Assembly: GCF_001422205.1 (NCBI RefSeq)
Contig: NZ_LMMJ01000008.1
Coordinates: 114,915-178,914, forward strand
Length of the DNA: 64,000 nt
Direction: 5' to 3'
Origin: Curtobacterium sp. Leaf261
GTDB taxonomy: Bacteria; Actinomycetota; Actinomycetes; Actinomycetales; Microbacteriaceae
The number at the start of each line of letters is the position of its first letter. Within the stretch, counting starts at the first letter, position 1. Positions 33,123-42,697 of the stretch are shown here, one piece after another. The translations under genes were made by a program, and so were the position numbers. The notes under the pieces were generated by a model, which saw only the letters and a list, made by a program, of their open reading frames with translations, was not told the origin of the DNA and ran no database searches.

Positions 33123-34601
33123 ATGACCACCCGCAGACGACGCTGGACCGGAGCCGCGGCGATCGCCCTCGCGATGATGCTCCTGGCAGCCTGTTCCTCC
33201 ACGAACGGCATCCACCCGAGCCCGAGTCCCACCGCGACGGCAGCCTCCACGAAGCCGAACATCGTCTTCGTGCTGACGGACGACCTGTCGATGAACCTCA
33301 TCAGCCACATGCCGCATGTCGAGGCCCTGCAGCAGGCGGGCCGGACGATGGGCAAGTACTACGTCGTCGACTCCCTGTGCTGCCCGTCGCGATCGGCGAT
33401 CTTCACGGGGGAGTACCCGCACGACGACGGGGTCTTCACGAACTCGGGTGACGACGGCGGGTACGACGCCTACAACAGCAACGGCGATGCCCGGAAGAGC
33501 TTCGCGGTGTCACTGCAGAAGGCCGGCTACACGACGGGGTTCATGGGCAAGTACCTGAACGGCTACCAGCCGACCGACCCCGCCGCCGAGGGATGGGACA
33601 CCTGGGACGTCGCCGGCAACGGCTACCCGGAGTTCGGCTACACCCTCAACGAGAACGGCAAGCAGGTGCGGTACGGACACACGCCGAAGGACTACCTCGT
33701 CGACCAGCTGAGCGCGAAGGGTGGCTCGTTCATCGACGCGTCGGCGAAGTCGGGGAAGCCGTTCATGCTCGAGGTCGCGACCTTCGCGCCACATGCGCCG
33801 TACACGCCGGCACCCCGGTACGCGCGGGCAGCCAAGGGGGTCGCCTACCCGAAGACGCCGGCCTACGACGCGAGCCCGACGGACCCCGTCTCCTGGCTGG
33901 CGGACCGGCCCCCGCTGACGAGTGGTGCCCAGAAGAAGCTCGCCGGCAACTACGACAAGCGGATCGAGGCCGACATGGCGGTCGATGACATGATCGGCCA
34001 CCTCGAGAGCCGGCTCAGGGCCGCCGGTGTCGCGCAGGACACCGACATCGTGTTCAGCTCGGACAACGGCTACCACATGGGGGAGTACCGCCTGCTCGCG
34101 GGCAAGCAGACGGCGTTCGACACCGATGTCCACGTGCCGTTGATCGTCTCCGGCCCGGGCATCCCCGCCGACACGAACAGCGACGCGCTCGCCTCGAACA
34201 TCGACCTCGCCGCGACGTTCGAGTCCATCGCGGGTACGACGCCGGCATCCACCGAGGACGGCGTGAGTCTCCTGCCCGTGCTGCAGGGGCGGACCCCGGC
34301 GAACTGGCAGCAGGCGGTCCTCGTCGAGCACCACGGCCCGGACGACACCCCGGGCGATCCGGACGCGCAGAGCGAGCGGCACGCCGATCCGCCGTCGTAC
34401 GAGGCGGTCCGCACCGCCGACGCCCTCTACGTGCTCTACGCCGACGGCGAGCAGGAGTACTACGACACCCGTTCCGACCCGGACGAGCTGCACAACATCG
34501 CGGCGCAGGGGGTGCCACCCGCGCTCCCGACCGCCCTGCGGGCGATGCAGGGCTGCCACGACGCGACGGCCTGTCAGGCCGCGGCCCGGCTCTCGACCTG
34601 A
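33123..34601 (+). CDS. Extracellular lipoprotein sulfatase
   Basis: 492 residues. Lipobox LLAAC with Cys24, then a Ser/Pro/Thr linker. The alkaline-phosphatase-fold sulfatase core starts PNIVFVLTDDLS (metal-binding Asp pair). The formylglycine motif is C86-C-P-S-R90, where C86 would be oxidised by a formylglycine-generating enzyme. GKYLNGYQP, FAPHAPYTPAP and FSSDNGYHMGEYRLLAGK supply further metal and substrate residues. It likely desulfates a carbohydrate outside the cell. Its cognate maturase is not in the window. Confidence 0.9.
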   Translation: MTTRRRRWTGAAAIALAMMLLAACSSTNGIHPSPSPTATAASTKPNIVFVLTDDLSMNLISHMPHVEALQQAGRTMGKYYVVDSLCCPSRSAIFTGEYPHDDGVFTNSGDDGGYDAYNSNGDARKSFAVSLQKAGYTTGFMGKYLNGYQPTDPAAEGWDTWDVAGNGYPEFGYTLNENGKQVRYGHTPKDYLVDQLSAKGGSFIDASAKSGKPFMLEVATFAPHAPYTPAPRYARAAKGVAYPKTPAYDASPTDPVSWLADRPPLTSGAQKKLAGNYDKRIEADMAVDDMIGHLESRLRAAGVAQDTDIVFSSDNGYHMGEYRLLAGKQTAFDTDVHVPLIVSGPGIPADTNSDALASNIDLAATFESIAGTTPASTEDGVSLLPVLQGRTPANWQQAVLVEHHGPDDTPGDPDAQSERHADPPSYEAVRTADALYVLYADGEQEYYDTRSDPDELHNIAAQGVPPALPTALRAMQGCHDATACQAAARLST

Positions 34602-34630
34602 CCGGGCGCGGGGCTGCCGACCTGACCGGA

Positions 34631-34679
34631 GACGGACTGGAGGCACGGTGCCGGACCGCCACCGAGCCTCCAGTCCGTC
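34631..34679. terminator. Hairpin element after the sulfatase gene
   Basis: Arm GACGGACTGGAGGCACGGTG pairs with 34660-34679 at 19 of 20 positions over a nine-base loop. The flanks CTGACCGG and GTCAGATGGG are shared with the copy at 37230-37278. Confidence 0.82.
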
Positions 34680-34796
34680 AGATGGGTCGCGATCCTGGTC
34701 AGAACCGTCGTGCGGGGCATACCCTCGGGCGCACGCAGTGCGCAGGCGGACGAACGTTCCGTTCGTCGCCCGTCCGCTGAGGATCGGGAAGCTGCC

Positions 34797-35492
34797 CTGA
34801 ACTGGATCACCGCGAACTTCGGTCTCATCTGGAGCCTCACCGTCACGCACGCGGCGCTGGCTGCCGTGCCCGTCGTCCTTGGCTTCGCGGTCGCCGTGCC
34901 GCTCGGCTGGGTGGCGAACCGGTGGCGGCCAGTCCGATCGGTCATCGTCGGCGGCGGCAGCCTGCTCTACACGATCCCGTCCCTGCCGCTCTTCGTGATC
35001 CTGCCCTACCTGCTCGGCACCCGCATCACGGATCCGGTCAACATCGTCGTCGGGCTCTCCGTCTACGCGATCGCCATCATGGTGCGCCTGGCGTCCGACG
35101 CGTTCGCCGCCGTCCCCGCAGACGTCGTCGACTCGGCCACCTCGGTCGGGTTCTCGGCGTGGACGCGCTTCTGGTCGGTCGAGTTCCCGCTGGCGGGCCC
35201 CGTCCTCCTCGCGGGGATGCGGGTGGTCTCCGCGAGCACCGTCGCGCTGGTCTCGGTGGGTGCCCTCGTCGGTTCCGCCAACATCGGTTTCCTGTTCACC
35301 GACGGGCGACAGCGGCAGTTCCTCGAGGAGATCCTCGTCGGCGTGGTGGCGAGCCTCGTCATCGCACTGGTCTTCGACACGGTCCTCGTCGTGATCGGGC
35401 GCCTCCTCATGCCGTGGGCGCGTCGCACCCCGCGGCGGTCGCGGCGGGTGCAGCGACGAGCCGCGCTGGCGACGATCGAACCGGGGGCCTGA
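34797..35492 (+). CDS. Osmoprotectant-type (OpuB/OpuC-like) ABC permease 1
   Basis: 231 residues from a proposed CTG start at 34797. An ATG at 34710 is in frame but lies before a -10-like TACCCT (34720-34725), and its leader is not family-like. Six or so membrane helices; TIPSLPLFVILPYLLG and the cytoplasmic loop VDSATSVGFSAWTRFWSVEFPLAGPVLLAGMRVVSA are typical of betaine/choline permeases. It pairs with the next permease to form the channel. No ATP-binding subunit is encoded beside it. Confidence 0.85.
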   Translation: MNWITANFGLIWSLTVTHAALAAVPVVLGFAVAVPLGWVANRWRPVRSVIVGGGSLLYTIPSLPLFVILPYLLGTRITDPVNIVVGLSVYAIAIMVRLASDAFAAVPADVVDSATSVGFSAWTRFWSVEFPLAGPVLLAGMRVVSASTVALVSVGALVGSANIGFLFTDGRQRQFLEEILVGVVASLVIALVFDTVLVVIGRLLMPWARRTPRRSRRVQRRAALATIEPGA

Positions 35493-35494
35493 CC

Positions 35495-36274
35495 GTGCAG
35501 TTCTTCCTCAGCGCGATCGCCTGGCTCCTCGACCCGGCGAACTACCGCGCCGGACTCCAGAGCCCGCTCCCGATCCAGGACCGGATCGGCGAGCACCTCC
35601 TCTACACGTTCGTCTCGGTCGCCATCGCTGCCCTGATCGCGCTCCCGCTCGGCCTGTACATCGGTCACACCGGGCGCGGGCGCGGCTTCGTCATCGCGTT
35701 CAGCGGCTCCATGCGTGCGCTGCCGACGCTCGGCCTGCTCGGCACGCTCTTCGTCGTCATCGGGATCACGGTGCCGTTCACGCAGGCCGCCTTCATCGCG
35801 TCGATCATCGCGTTCGTGGTCCTGGCGATCCCCTCGATCCTCGCCGGGGCGTACGCGGGGGTGGAGTCGGTGGACGCGGAGACCGTGGACGCCGCCCGCG
35901 CGGTCGGGATGACGGAGCTGCAGATCCTCCTCAAGGTCGAGGTCCCGCTGTCGCTGCCGCTCATCATCGGTGGGATACGGGCGTCCGTGCTGCAGGTCAT
36001 CGCGACCGTCGTCATCGCGTCGTACATCTCGCTCGGCGGCCTCGGCGCGATCATCTCGACCGGCATCAGCCTGAACGACAACGACCTCATCCTCGGCGGC
36101 GCGCTGCTCGTGACGATGCTCGCCCTCGTGATCGACGGACTCTTCGCACTCCTGCAGCACCTCACCCGACGCGGCATGCACGGCCAGACCCGCCGCAGTC
36201 GCACACACGTCCGTACGCTGCCATTCCGGCGCCGTGCGGTGACGGCATCCTCCGTCGACGAAAGGGCACACTGA
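35495..36274 (+). CDS. Osmoprotectant-type ABC permease 2
   Basis: 259 residues from GTG 35495, two bases after the preceding stop. Six helices, with SMRALPTLGLLGTLFVVIG and the coupling loop VDAARAVGMTELQILLKVEVPLSLPLIIGGIRASVLQVIATVVIASYI, the OpuCB/OpuCD signature. The C-terminal 40 residues are basic and cytoplasmic. Forms a heterodimeric permease with the upstream product. Confidence 0.9.
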   Translation: MQFFLSAIAWLLDPANYRAGLQSPLPIQDRIGEHLLYTFVSVAIAALIALPLGLYIGHTGRGRGFVIAFSGSMRALPTLGLLGTLFVVIGITVPFTQAAFIASIIAFVVLAIPSILAGAYAGVESVDAETVDAARAVGMTELQILLKVEVPLSLPLIIGGIRASVLQVIATVVIASYISLGGLGAIISTGISLNDNDLILGGALLVTMLALVIDGLFALLQHLTRRGMHGQTRRSRTHVRTLPFRRRAVTASSVDERAH

Positions 36275-37212
36275 TGTTCACAGCAGGCACCAGAACACGC
36301 ATCCTCGCGGGAGCGGTGGCGATCGGGGCGATCGTGGCGCTCTCCGGGTGCTCCACCGCAGACCCCACCGGATCGGCTCAGGACGGGAGCTCGAAGTCGG
36401 GCAGCACGCCGATCGTGGTCGGGTCGTTCAACTTCCCCGAGAGCGAGATCCTCGGCAACATGTACGCCCTGGCGCTCAAGGACGCCGGGTTCGACGTGAC
36501 GACCAAGTTCAACCTCGGCCCCAGGCAGACCACGATCCCCGCCCTCAAGGACGGGTCGATCAACCTCATGCCGGAGTACAACGGCAATCTGCTGTTCTTC
36601 TACGACACCAAGGCCAGTGCGAAGACGACCTCGGACGTCGACGCCGCGCTGAAGACCGAGATCCCGAAGGACTTCCGGGTGCTCGAGCCGTCGCCGGCCC
36701 AGGACAAGGACGCCTACGTCGTGACCCAGGCGGAGGCGGAGAAGAACGGCCTCACGTCGATCTCGGACCTGTCGAAGATCGAGCCGTTCACCCTCGGGGC
36801 CAACCCGCAGTTCGGCACGCTGCCGTACGGCATCCCCGGGCTCAAGTCGACGTACGGCGTCGACAAGGTCACCTTCAAGTCGATCGAGGACTACGGCGGA
36901 CCCGACACGGTGAAGGCGCTCACCGACGACACGGTGCAGGTGGCCGACATCTACACGACGTCGCCCGACATCAAGACGGAGAAGCTGCAGGTGTTGAAGG
37001 ACCCCGAGAACCTGATCGCGGCGCAGAACGTCCTGCCGTTCCTCAACAAGAAGATCTACAGTGCGAAGCTCGCTTCGACGTTGAACGGGATCTCCGCCAA
37101 GCTGACGACGGACGACCTCATCACGCTGCGCAACCGTGTCGAGGGCAGCGAGAAGGCGCAGGCCTCGACGGCCGCGAAGGACTGGCTGACCAAGGAAGGG
37201 CTGCTGAAGTAG
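36274..37212 (+). CDS. Osmoprotectant ABC substrate-binding lipoprotein (OpuAC/ProX family)
   Basis: 312 residues; ATG shares a base with the previous stop (TGATG). Lipobox VALSGC, Cys at residue 28. The mature part has IVVGSFNFPESEILGNMYALALKDAGF and LMPEYNGNLLFFY, then VQVADIYTTSPDI, the ligand-pocket segments of the betaine/choline-binding type II fold. Likely binds glycine betaine, choline or a similar compatible solute. Confidence 0.9.
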   Translation: MFTAGTRTRILAGAVAIGAIVALSGCSTADPTGSAQDGSSKSGSTPIVVGSFNFPESEILGNMYALALKDAGFDVTTKFNLGPRQTTIPALKDGSINLMPEYNGNLLFFYDTKASAKTTSDVDAALKTEIPKDFRVLEPSPAQDKDAYVVTQAEAEKNGLTSISDLSKIEPFTLGANPQFGTLPYGIPGLKSTYGVDKVTFKSIEDYGGPDTVKALTDDTVQVADIYTTSPDIKTEKLQVLKDPENLIAAQNVLPFLNKKIYSAKLASTLNGISAKLTTDDLITLRNRVEGSEKAQASTAAKDWLTKEGLLK

Positions 37213-37229
37213 CGCCCGACCTGACCGGC

Positions 37230-37278
37230 GACGGACGGGAGGCACGGTGGCGGACCGTCACCGTGCCTCCCGTCCGTC
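37230..37278. terminator. Hairpin element between convergent genes, perfect 20-base arms
   Basis: Arm GACGGACGGGAGGCACGGTG pairs perfectly with 37259-37278 over nine bases. Separates the ABC operon from the convergent DUF2254 gene. Confidence 0.85.
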
Positions 37279-37316
37279 AGATGGGCACCGGGCGCGCCGC
37301 GCCGATACGGTCATGT

Positions 37317-38558
37317 TCACTCGCCCGAGGCGACGGGACCGAGCTGCCGGGTGACCGCGTCGAGGTGTCCGCGGCGGTCCGGCCGGGCTGCGGTCGTGAG
37401 GCGGTCAGCGAGCCGGAGTGCGGCTGCGACGACGATCGGGTGGTCGGCGCCGTAGGTGGTCACGCCGGCGAACACGGTGTCGACCAGCGCCTCGGCGGAC
37501 GGCCAGTGCGGCAGCACCCGTGTCACGCCGTCGTCGTCGAGGTAGGCGGTGACCGCCGAACGGTCCCGCCACATCGGCACGAGTGCGGTGGCGGAGAGGT
37601 CGAGGGCGCTGACGGCCGTGTACGGGTCGTTCGTGCCGCTGGCGAGCCCGCGGACGGCGATCTCGACGAGCTGCTGCAGCGCGAAGTCGACGTCCTGGTA
37701 TGGGGTCCTGGCGTTGCCGAGTGTCACCATCGACCGGAGGGTCTTGGCAGCGCTGTCGGAGAGGTCCTCGGCGTCCGAGCCCTCGTCTCCACCGATCCGG
37801 AACATCTCGTCGCCCGCGATGACGTGGTCACCGGGCATCGCGACGACGTCGACGACCCGTCCGTGGTCCGCCGCCCAGCCGACGAGCCGCTCCCACTGCA
37901 CCGACTGCACGTACCCGTCGGTCGTGGCGGTGAGCGTCGTCCACGTCCGCGCGCGGTCCGGCTGCGATGCGATGGCGACCCCGTCGTCACCGTCCGACCG
38001 GAACGCCTGGTCGACAGCGGACTCGAGGTCGCTCTGGACCTGCTCCTGCAGCGACGTGATCTGCACGCTCGAGGCGATGTGGTGGATGAAGAACACCAGG
38101 ACCCCGACGTCGAGGATCCCGAGGAGCACGGCGACGTGGATCGCGATGACCGGGACGAACGCGTTCCCGTCGTCGATCGCGGTGTGCACGGAGCGGAGCA
38201 CCACGATCGCGTAGAGGAACGTCGACGTGAACGCGGCGAGGACGAACTGGTTCGCCCGGTCGGCCATGAAGTTCCGGACGAGTCGGGGCCCGTACGTCGA
38301 GGACGTCGTGGCGAGGACGGAGATGGTGATGGAGAACGAGGTCCCCGCCACCGTGAGCATCGAGGTGCCGATGGTCGTCAGGATCGACCGGCCGCCGCTG
38401 GCACTGAGCGCGTCGAGGAACACGATCCGTGTCGCGCCGCGGTCGATGAGGTGCTGGTCGAGGGACACGAGCAGCTGAGCCGCGATGATCGCGGCGATGC
38501 CGTACACGGTGGGGAGGAACCAGAACGACTCTCGGATCCGGAGACTTGCGGTGTGCAT
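37317..38558 (-). CDS. DUF2254 membrane protein
   Basis: 413 residues, ATG 38558. Four membrane helices in the first 170 residues: FWFLPTVYGIAAIIAAQLLV, then FLDALSASGGRSILTTIGTSMLTVAGTSFSITISVLATTSSTYGPRLVRNFMAD, the DUF2254 hallmark. The cytoplasmic part has GYVQSVQWERLVGWAADHGRVVDVVAMPGDHV and LASGTNDPYTAVSALD. The family's function is unknown; the fold resembles small-conductance or ion-channel-like proteins. It lies downstream of the ion transporter/CBS pair on the same strand, 32 bases after the transporter stop. Confidence 0.88.
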   Translation of the reverse strand: MHTASLRIRESFWFLPTVYGIAAIIAAQLLVSLDQHLIDRGATRIVFLDALSASGGRSILTTIGTSMLTVAGTSFSITISVLATTSSTYGPRLVRNFMADRANQFVLAAFTSTFLYAIVVLRSVHTAIDDGNAFVPVIAIHVAVLLGILDVGVLVFFIHHIASSVQITSLQEQVQSDLESAVDQAFRSDGDDGVAIASQPDRARTWTTLTATTDGYVQSVQWERLVGWAADHGRVVDVVAMPGDHVIAGDEMFRIGGDEGSDAEDLSDSAAKTLRSMVTLGNARTPYQDVDFALQQLVEIAVRGLASGTNDPYTAVSALDLSATALVPMWRDRSAVTAYLDDDGVTRVLPHWPSAEALVDTVFAGVTTYGADHPIVVAAALRLADRLTTAARPDRRGHLDAVTRQLGPVASGE

Positions 38559-38590
38559 GCGGTGACGTCTTCTCTGTGGGGTCCGGATGG

Positions 38591-39880
38591 TCAGACGAGG
38601 AAGTAGCGGAGCCAGAGGTAGGGGACGCAGAGCCCGACGGTCACCACCGTGACGATCGCGCCGTACTTCGTGAACTGCCAGAACGAGATCGCATGCCCGT
38701 TGCGTTTGGCGATCCCGATCATCACGACGTTCGCGCTCGCGCCGACCGCCGTCAGGTTCCCGCCGAGGTCCGCCCCGAGCGCGAGCGCCCACCAGAGCGG
38801 ACGGGCTGCGGGGCCACCGTCGGCGACGAGGTCGTGGACGAGCGGGGCGAGGGTCGCGACGAACGGGATGTTGTCGACGATCCCCGAGAAGAGCGCCGAC
38901 CCGCCGAGGAGCGCGATCGACGCACCGAGGTAGTCGTCACCCACAGCGGACTTCGCGGCCTGGCCGACCGCGTCGATGACGCCGAGGTGCACGAGCGACC
39001 CGACCATGATGAACAGTCCGGCGAAGAACAGCAGCGTCTCCCACTCGACGTCCCCGAACACCTTCCGGGGCTCCAGTCGGGCCAGCAGGAACAGGAGACC
39101 GGCGCCGAGCAACGCGACGACGGCGGGTGCCAGTCCGGTGAGCGTGGACGTGACGAACCCGACGAGGACCAGCCCGATCACCACGAGCGACTTGACGAGC
39201 AGCCGACGATCACGGATGGCCTCACGCTCGTGCAGCGCCATCACCCTGGCGGCACGATCCGCGTCGAACGCGAACGTCGACCGGAACATGACGCGACACA
39301 GGCCGACGAGGACGACGAGCAGCACGACGATGACCGGTGCGAGGTTCACCACGAAGTCGTTGAAGCTCAGTGACCCGCGGCTGCCGATGATGAGGTTCGG
39401 TGGGTCGCCGATCAGGGTCGCCGTGCCGCCGATGTTCGATGCGAAGACCTCGGCGAGCAGGAACGGGACGGGTGACTTGCCGAGGCGCTGTGCCACGAGC
39501 AGGGACACCGGGGCGATGAGGAGGATCGTGGTGACGTTGTCGAGGAACGCCGACAGCAGCGCGGTGATCACCACGAGCATGACCATGATGCGGAAGGGCC
39601 TGCCACCGGCGCGCTTGGCCGCCCAGATGGCGAGGAACTCGAACAGGCCCGTCTGTCGCAGGATCCCGACGATGATCATCATCCCGAGGAGCAGGAAGAT
39701 CACGTTCCAGTCGATCCCGGTGTCCTCGGAGAAGAACGCCGTCGCGTCGTCGGTGGCACCGATCACGATCATCAGTGCGGCACCACCGAGCGCGACGAGC
39801 ACCCGCGGCAGCTTCTCGGTCGCGATGAACACGTACGCGGCGACGAACACCGCGACGGCGGCGACGATCTGGAACGTCAC
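38591..39880 (-). CDS. ArsB/NhaD/CitM (SLC13-like) ion transporter
   Basis: 429 residues from GTG 39880. Eleven to twelve helices, with FIATEKLPRVLVALGGAALMIVIGATD, FLDNVTTILLIAPVSLLVAQRL and NIGGTATLIGDPPNLIIGSRG in the first half. The internal repeat in the second half has SALFSGIVDNIPFVATLAPLV and GADLGGNLTAVGASANVVMIGIA. These paired hairpins are the ion-transporter superfamily signature (Na+/H+, arsenite or citrate). Coupled to a CBS-domain gene two bases upstream, which suggests gating by nucleotide. Confidence 0.88.
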   Translation of the reverse strand: MTFQIVAAVAVFVAAYVFIATEKLPRVLVALGGAALMIVIGATDDATAFFSEDTGIDWNVIFLLLGMMIIVGILRQTGLFEFLAIWAAKRAGGRPFRIMVMLVVITALLSAFLDNVTTILLIAPVSLLVAQRLGKSPVPFLLAEVFASNIGGTATLIGDPPNLIIGSRGSLSFNDFVVNLAPVIVVLLVVLVGLCRVMFRSTFAFDADRAARVMALHEREAIRDRRLLVKSLVVIGLVLVGFVTSTLTGLAPAVVALLGAGLLFLLARLEPRKVFGDVEWETLLFFAGLFIMVGSLVHLGVIDAVGQAAKSAVGDDYLGASIALLGGSALFSGIVDNIPFVATLAPLVHDLVADGGPAARPLWWALALGADLGGNLTAVGASANVVMIGIAKRNGHAISFWQFTKYGAIVTVVTVGLCVPYLWLRYFLV

Positions 39881-39882
39881 CG

Positions 39883-40392
39883 TCAGCGCTCCGATCCGTC
39901 TGCGGCGGAACCCGGCCCAGCGCCTCCTGGCCGGTCCCACCGACCGACGATCGCGTCGAGGAGGGCCGGCAGCGTGACGAACGCCGGTGCGTCGAGGGAG
40001 TCGTCGTCGACGAGCGCCAGCTGCGTGCGCCGGTCGGCCATCCGCGCGGCGATCTCGACGAGTCCGGCGTCCGGCGGGACGACGAGCAGGTCGCGGACCG
40101 GGACGGAGTCGTCGTCGATGACGTCCCCGATCGTGCGCTCCTCCAGCCTGGTCCGGAAGTCGTCGAGGTCCGTGTCGTCCATGGTGTTCGCGAGCGACAG
40201 GTCGTCGAGCAGGTAGCCCGGCAGCATCAGCCGCATCACGTCGACGCTCGCGACGACGCTCGACGGGTGTCCGTCGTCCTCGGCCACGACGAGGCCCACC
40301 AGGTCGAGTTCGGCGACGAGCCGGATCGCGTCGACGGCCGGGGTGGACCGCTCGACGACATGCAGGGTGGTGACGATGTCGGATGCACGCAC
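39883..40392 (-). CDS. CBS-domain protein, probable regulatory partner of the ion transporter
   Basis: 169 residues from GTG 40392, preceded by GGGAGGA. Two degenerate CBS modules: [36 protein letters not shown] and [48 protein letters not shown] pairs bind adenosine nucleotides. Its stop lies two bases before the transporter start, so the two products likely work together. Upstream in-frame ATGs would add a Cys/Pro-rich leader and were rejected. Confidence 0.82.
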   Translation of the reverse strand: MRASDIVTTLHVVERSTPAVDAIRLVAELDLVGLVVAEDDGHPSSVVASVDVMRLMLPGYLLDDLSLANTMDDTDLDDFRTRLEERTIGDVIDDDSVPVRDLLVVPPDAGLVEIAARMADRRTQLALVDDDSLDAPAFVTLPALLDAIVGRWDRPGGAGPGSAADGSER

Positions 40393-40619
40393 GGCGCGGT
40401 CCTCCCGGTCGGGTTCGGGCACGGTCGGATCCGGGCACGGTGAACAGGTGCCGACCAGACTTCCCGGCGCTCCGCGGGCGACGGTACCAGGATGCGCGCC
40501 GACCGGAAGAGGTGCATCCTGGGCGCAGTCACATGAACCACCGGGCATCGCATCGCATCGCGCGCCGCCCGGACCGCATCCGCCCCGCAGCATCCGCGTC
40601 AGATCGAGCCAGATCGGAG

Positions 40620-42377
40620 ATGGCCGTGACCGCCACCCAGCCGCGCATCGACCACCGGGGCATCCCGGACTTCGCGCAGCCGCGCCCCGTGCGCGGGGGG
40701 AACGTCATCGTCCGGTGGATCACCACCACGGACCACAAGACCATCGGGTACCTCTACCTGATGACCTCGTTCACCATGTTCCTGCTCGCGGGCGTGATGG
40801 CGCTCGTCATCCGGGCGCAGCTGTTCGAGCCGGGTCTGCACGTCGTCGCGACGCGGGAACAGTACAACCAGCTCTTCACGATGCACGGCACGATCATGCT
40901 GCTGCTGTTCGCGACGCCGCTGTTCTCCGGCTTCGCGAACGCGATCATGCCGCTCCAGATCGGGGCGCCCGACGTCGCGTTCCCGCGACTCAACGGCTTC
41001 GCGTACTGGCTGTACCTGTTCGGCGGGCTCATCGCGGTCGGCGGGTTCCTCACCCCGCAGGGCGCGGCGTCGTTCGGCTGGTTCGCCTACGCGCCGCTGT
41101 CCGACACCACCTTCACCCCTGGGCTCGGCGGCACGCTGTGGGTGTTCGGGCTCGGGCTGACCGGGTTCTCGACGATCCTCGGGGCGGTGAACTTCATCAC
41201 GACGGTGATCACGATGCGTGCACCCGGGATGACGATGTTCCGGATGCCCCTGTTCACGTGGACGGTGCTCGTGACCGCGCTGCTCGTCCTGATGGCGTTC
41301 CCGGTGCTCGCCGCGGCGCTGTTCGGGCTCGGCATCGACCGGGTGTTCGACGCGCAGATCTTCAACCCGGCGAACGGTGGGGCGCTCCTCTGGCAGCACC
41401 TCTTCTGGTTCTTCGGGCACCCGGAGGTCTACATCATCGCGCTCCCGTTCTTCGGGATCATCTCCGAGATCCTGCCCGTGTTCAGCCGCAAGCCGCTGTT
41501 CGGGTACAAGACGCTCATCTACGCGACCATCGCCATCGCCGCGCTCTCCGTCACCGTGTGGGCGCACCACATGTACGTGACCGGTTCGGTGCTGCTGCCG
41601 TGGTTCTCGCTCATGACGATGCTCATCGCGGTGCCGACCGGGATCAAGATCTTCAACTGGATCGGCACGATGTGGCGCGGGTCGGTGACGTTCGAGACCC
41701 CGATGCTCTGGGCGATCGGCTTCCTGATCACCTTCACCTTCGGTGGTCTCACGGGCGTGATCCTCGCGTCGCCGCCACTCGACTTCCATGTCTCCGACTC
41801 GTACTTCGTCGTCGCGCACTTCCATTACGTCGTGTTCGGGACGGTCGTGTTCGCGATGTTCGGCGGCTTCTCCTTCTGGTGGCCGAAGTGGACGGGCAAG
41901 ATGCTCAACGAGCGACTCGGCAAGATCCACTTCTGGCTGCTGTTCATCGGCTTCCACACGACGTTCCTGATCCAGCACTGGCTCGGGGTCATCGGCATGC
42001 CGCGCCGGTACGCGAGCTACCTGCCGCAGGACGGCTTCACCTGGCTCAACCAGCTCTCCACGGTCGGCTCGATGATCCTCGGTGTCTCGTTCCTGCCCTT
42101 CATCTACAACGTCTACGTGACCGCCAGGTACGCGCCGCGGGCCGGTGTGAACGACCCCTGGGGCTTCGGGCGATCACTGGAGTGGGCGACGAGCTGCCCG
42201 CCGCCGCGACACAACTTCACCGCGATCCCGCGCATCCGCTCGGAGTCACCGGCGTTCGACCTGAACCACCCGGAGGCCGGCATCCCGGTGGGTGTCGGGC
42301 CGGCGCACGACGCCCCCGAGGCCGAGACCATGGACGTGTCCTCCGGGCGCGTCAAGGACGGCGGCGGGTCGGACTGA
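40620..42377 (+). CDS. ctaD: Cytochrome c oxidase subunit I
   Basis: 585 residues; ATG 40620 after a CGGAG motif. Twelve helices. Haem a and CuB ligand regions are [39 protein letters not shown] and [17 protein letters not shown]. The proton channel reads [13 protein letters not shown]. It is the catalytic core of aa3-type oxidase. No subunit II, III or haem-assembly gene lies nearby, so it must pair with partners encoded elsewhere, or is a second copy. Confidence 0.96.
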   Translation: MAVTATQPRIDHRGIPDFAQPRPVRGGNVIVRWITTTDHKTIGYLYLMTSFTMFLLAGVMALVIRAQLFEPGLHVVATREQYNQLFTMHGTIMLLLFATPLFSGFANAIMPLQIGAPDVAFPRLNGFAYWLYLFGGLIAVGGFLTPQGAASFGWFAYAPLSDTTFTPGLGGTLWVFGLGLTGFSTILGAVNFITTVITMRAPGMTMFRMPLFTWTVLVTALLVLMAFPVLAAALFGLGIDRVFDAQIFNPANGGALLWQHLFWFFGHPEVYIIALPFFGIISEILPVFSRKPLFGYKTLIYATIAIAALSVTVWAHHMYVTGSVLLPWFSLMTMLIAVPTGIKIFNWIGTMWRGSVTFETPMLWAIGFLITFTFGGLTGVILASPPLDFHVSDSYFVVAHFHYVVFGTVVFAMFGGFSFWWPKWTGKMLNERLGKIHFWLLFIGFHTTFLIQHWLGVIGMPRRYASYLPQDGFTWLNQLSTVGSMILGVSFLPFIYNVYVTARYAPRAGVNDPWGFGRSLEWATSCPPPRHNFTAIPRIRSESPAFDLNHPEAGIPVGVGPAHDAPEAETMDVSSGRVKDGGGSD

Positions 42378-42697
42378 GGCGGCGACGCGACCGACGCGGA
42401 CGTCATGCCGGTCACGTCGTGCGGCACCCACTGCCGGACTGGAGGGACGGTGCACGCCGGCACCGCGCCTCCAGTCCGTCTGCCGGTTGCGTCCCGTCCG
42501 TCTGCCGGTCGCGTCCCGTCCGTCTGCCGGTTGTGTCCCGTCCGTCTGCCGGTTGCGTCCCGTCCGTCTGCCGGTTGTGTCCCGTCCGTCTGCCGGTTGC
42601 GTCCTTGACACTCGCTACCCTGGTGCCGTCATCGACGCCCACCGCGGGCAGCCGGGACACGGCCGCGTGATGCGGCACGGACGAGAGGGAGCACCCC
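42378..42697. repeat. Hairpin element plus 22-base tandem array between ctaD and the DUF1801 gene
   Basis: No gene. A hairpin element with arms 42436-42452 and 42461-42477 follows ctaD. It is immediately followed by six consecutive copies of a 22-base unit (GTCTGCCGGTTGCGTCCCGT plus CC) at 42478-42609; the copies differ only at one or two positions and the last decays at its end. Downstream come a TACCCT (42617-42622) and GAGAGGGAG before the ATG at 42698. Confidence 0.85.

Noticed and set aside
42478..42609. Six-copy array as a possible CRISPR
   Set aside because: The 22-base units are directly adjacent with no spacers, and no cas gene is present; it is a minisatellite.
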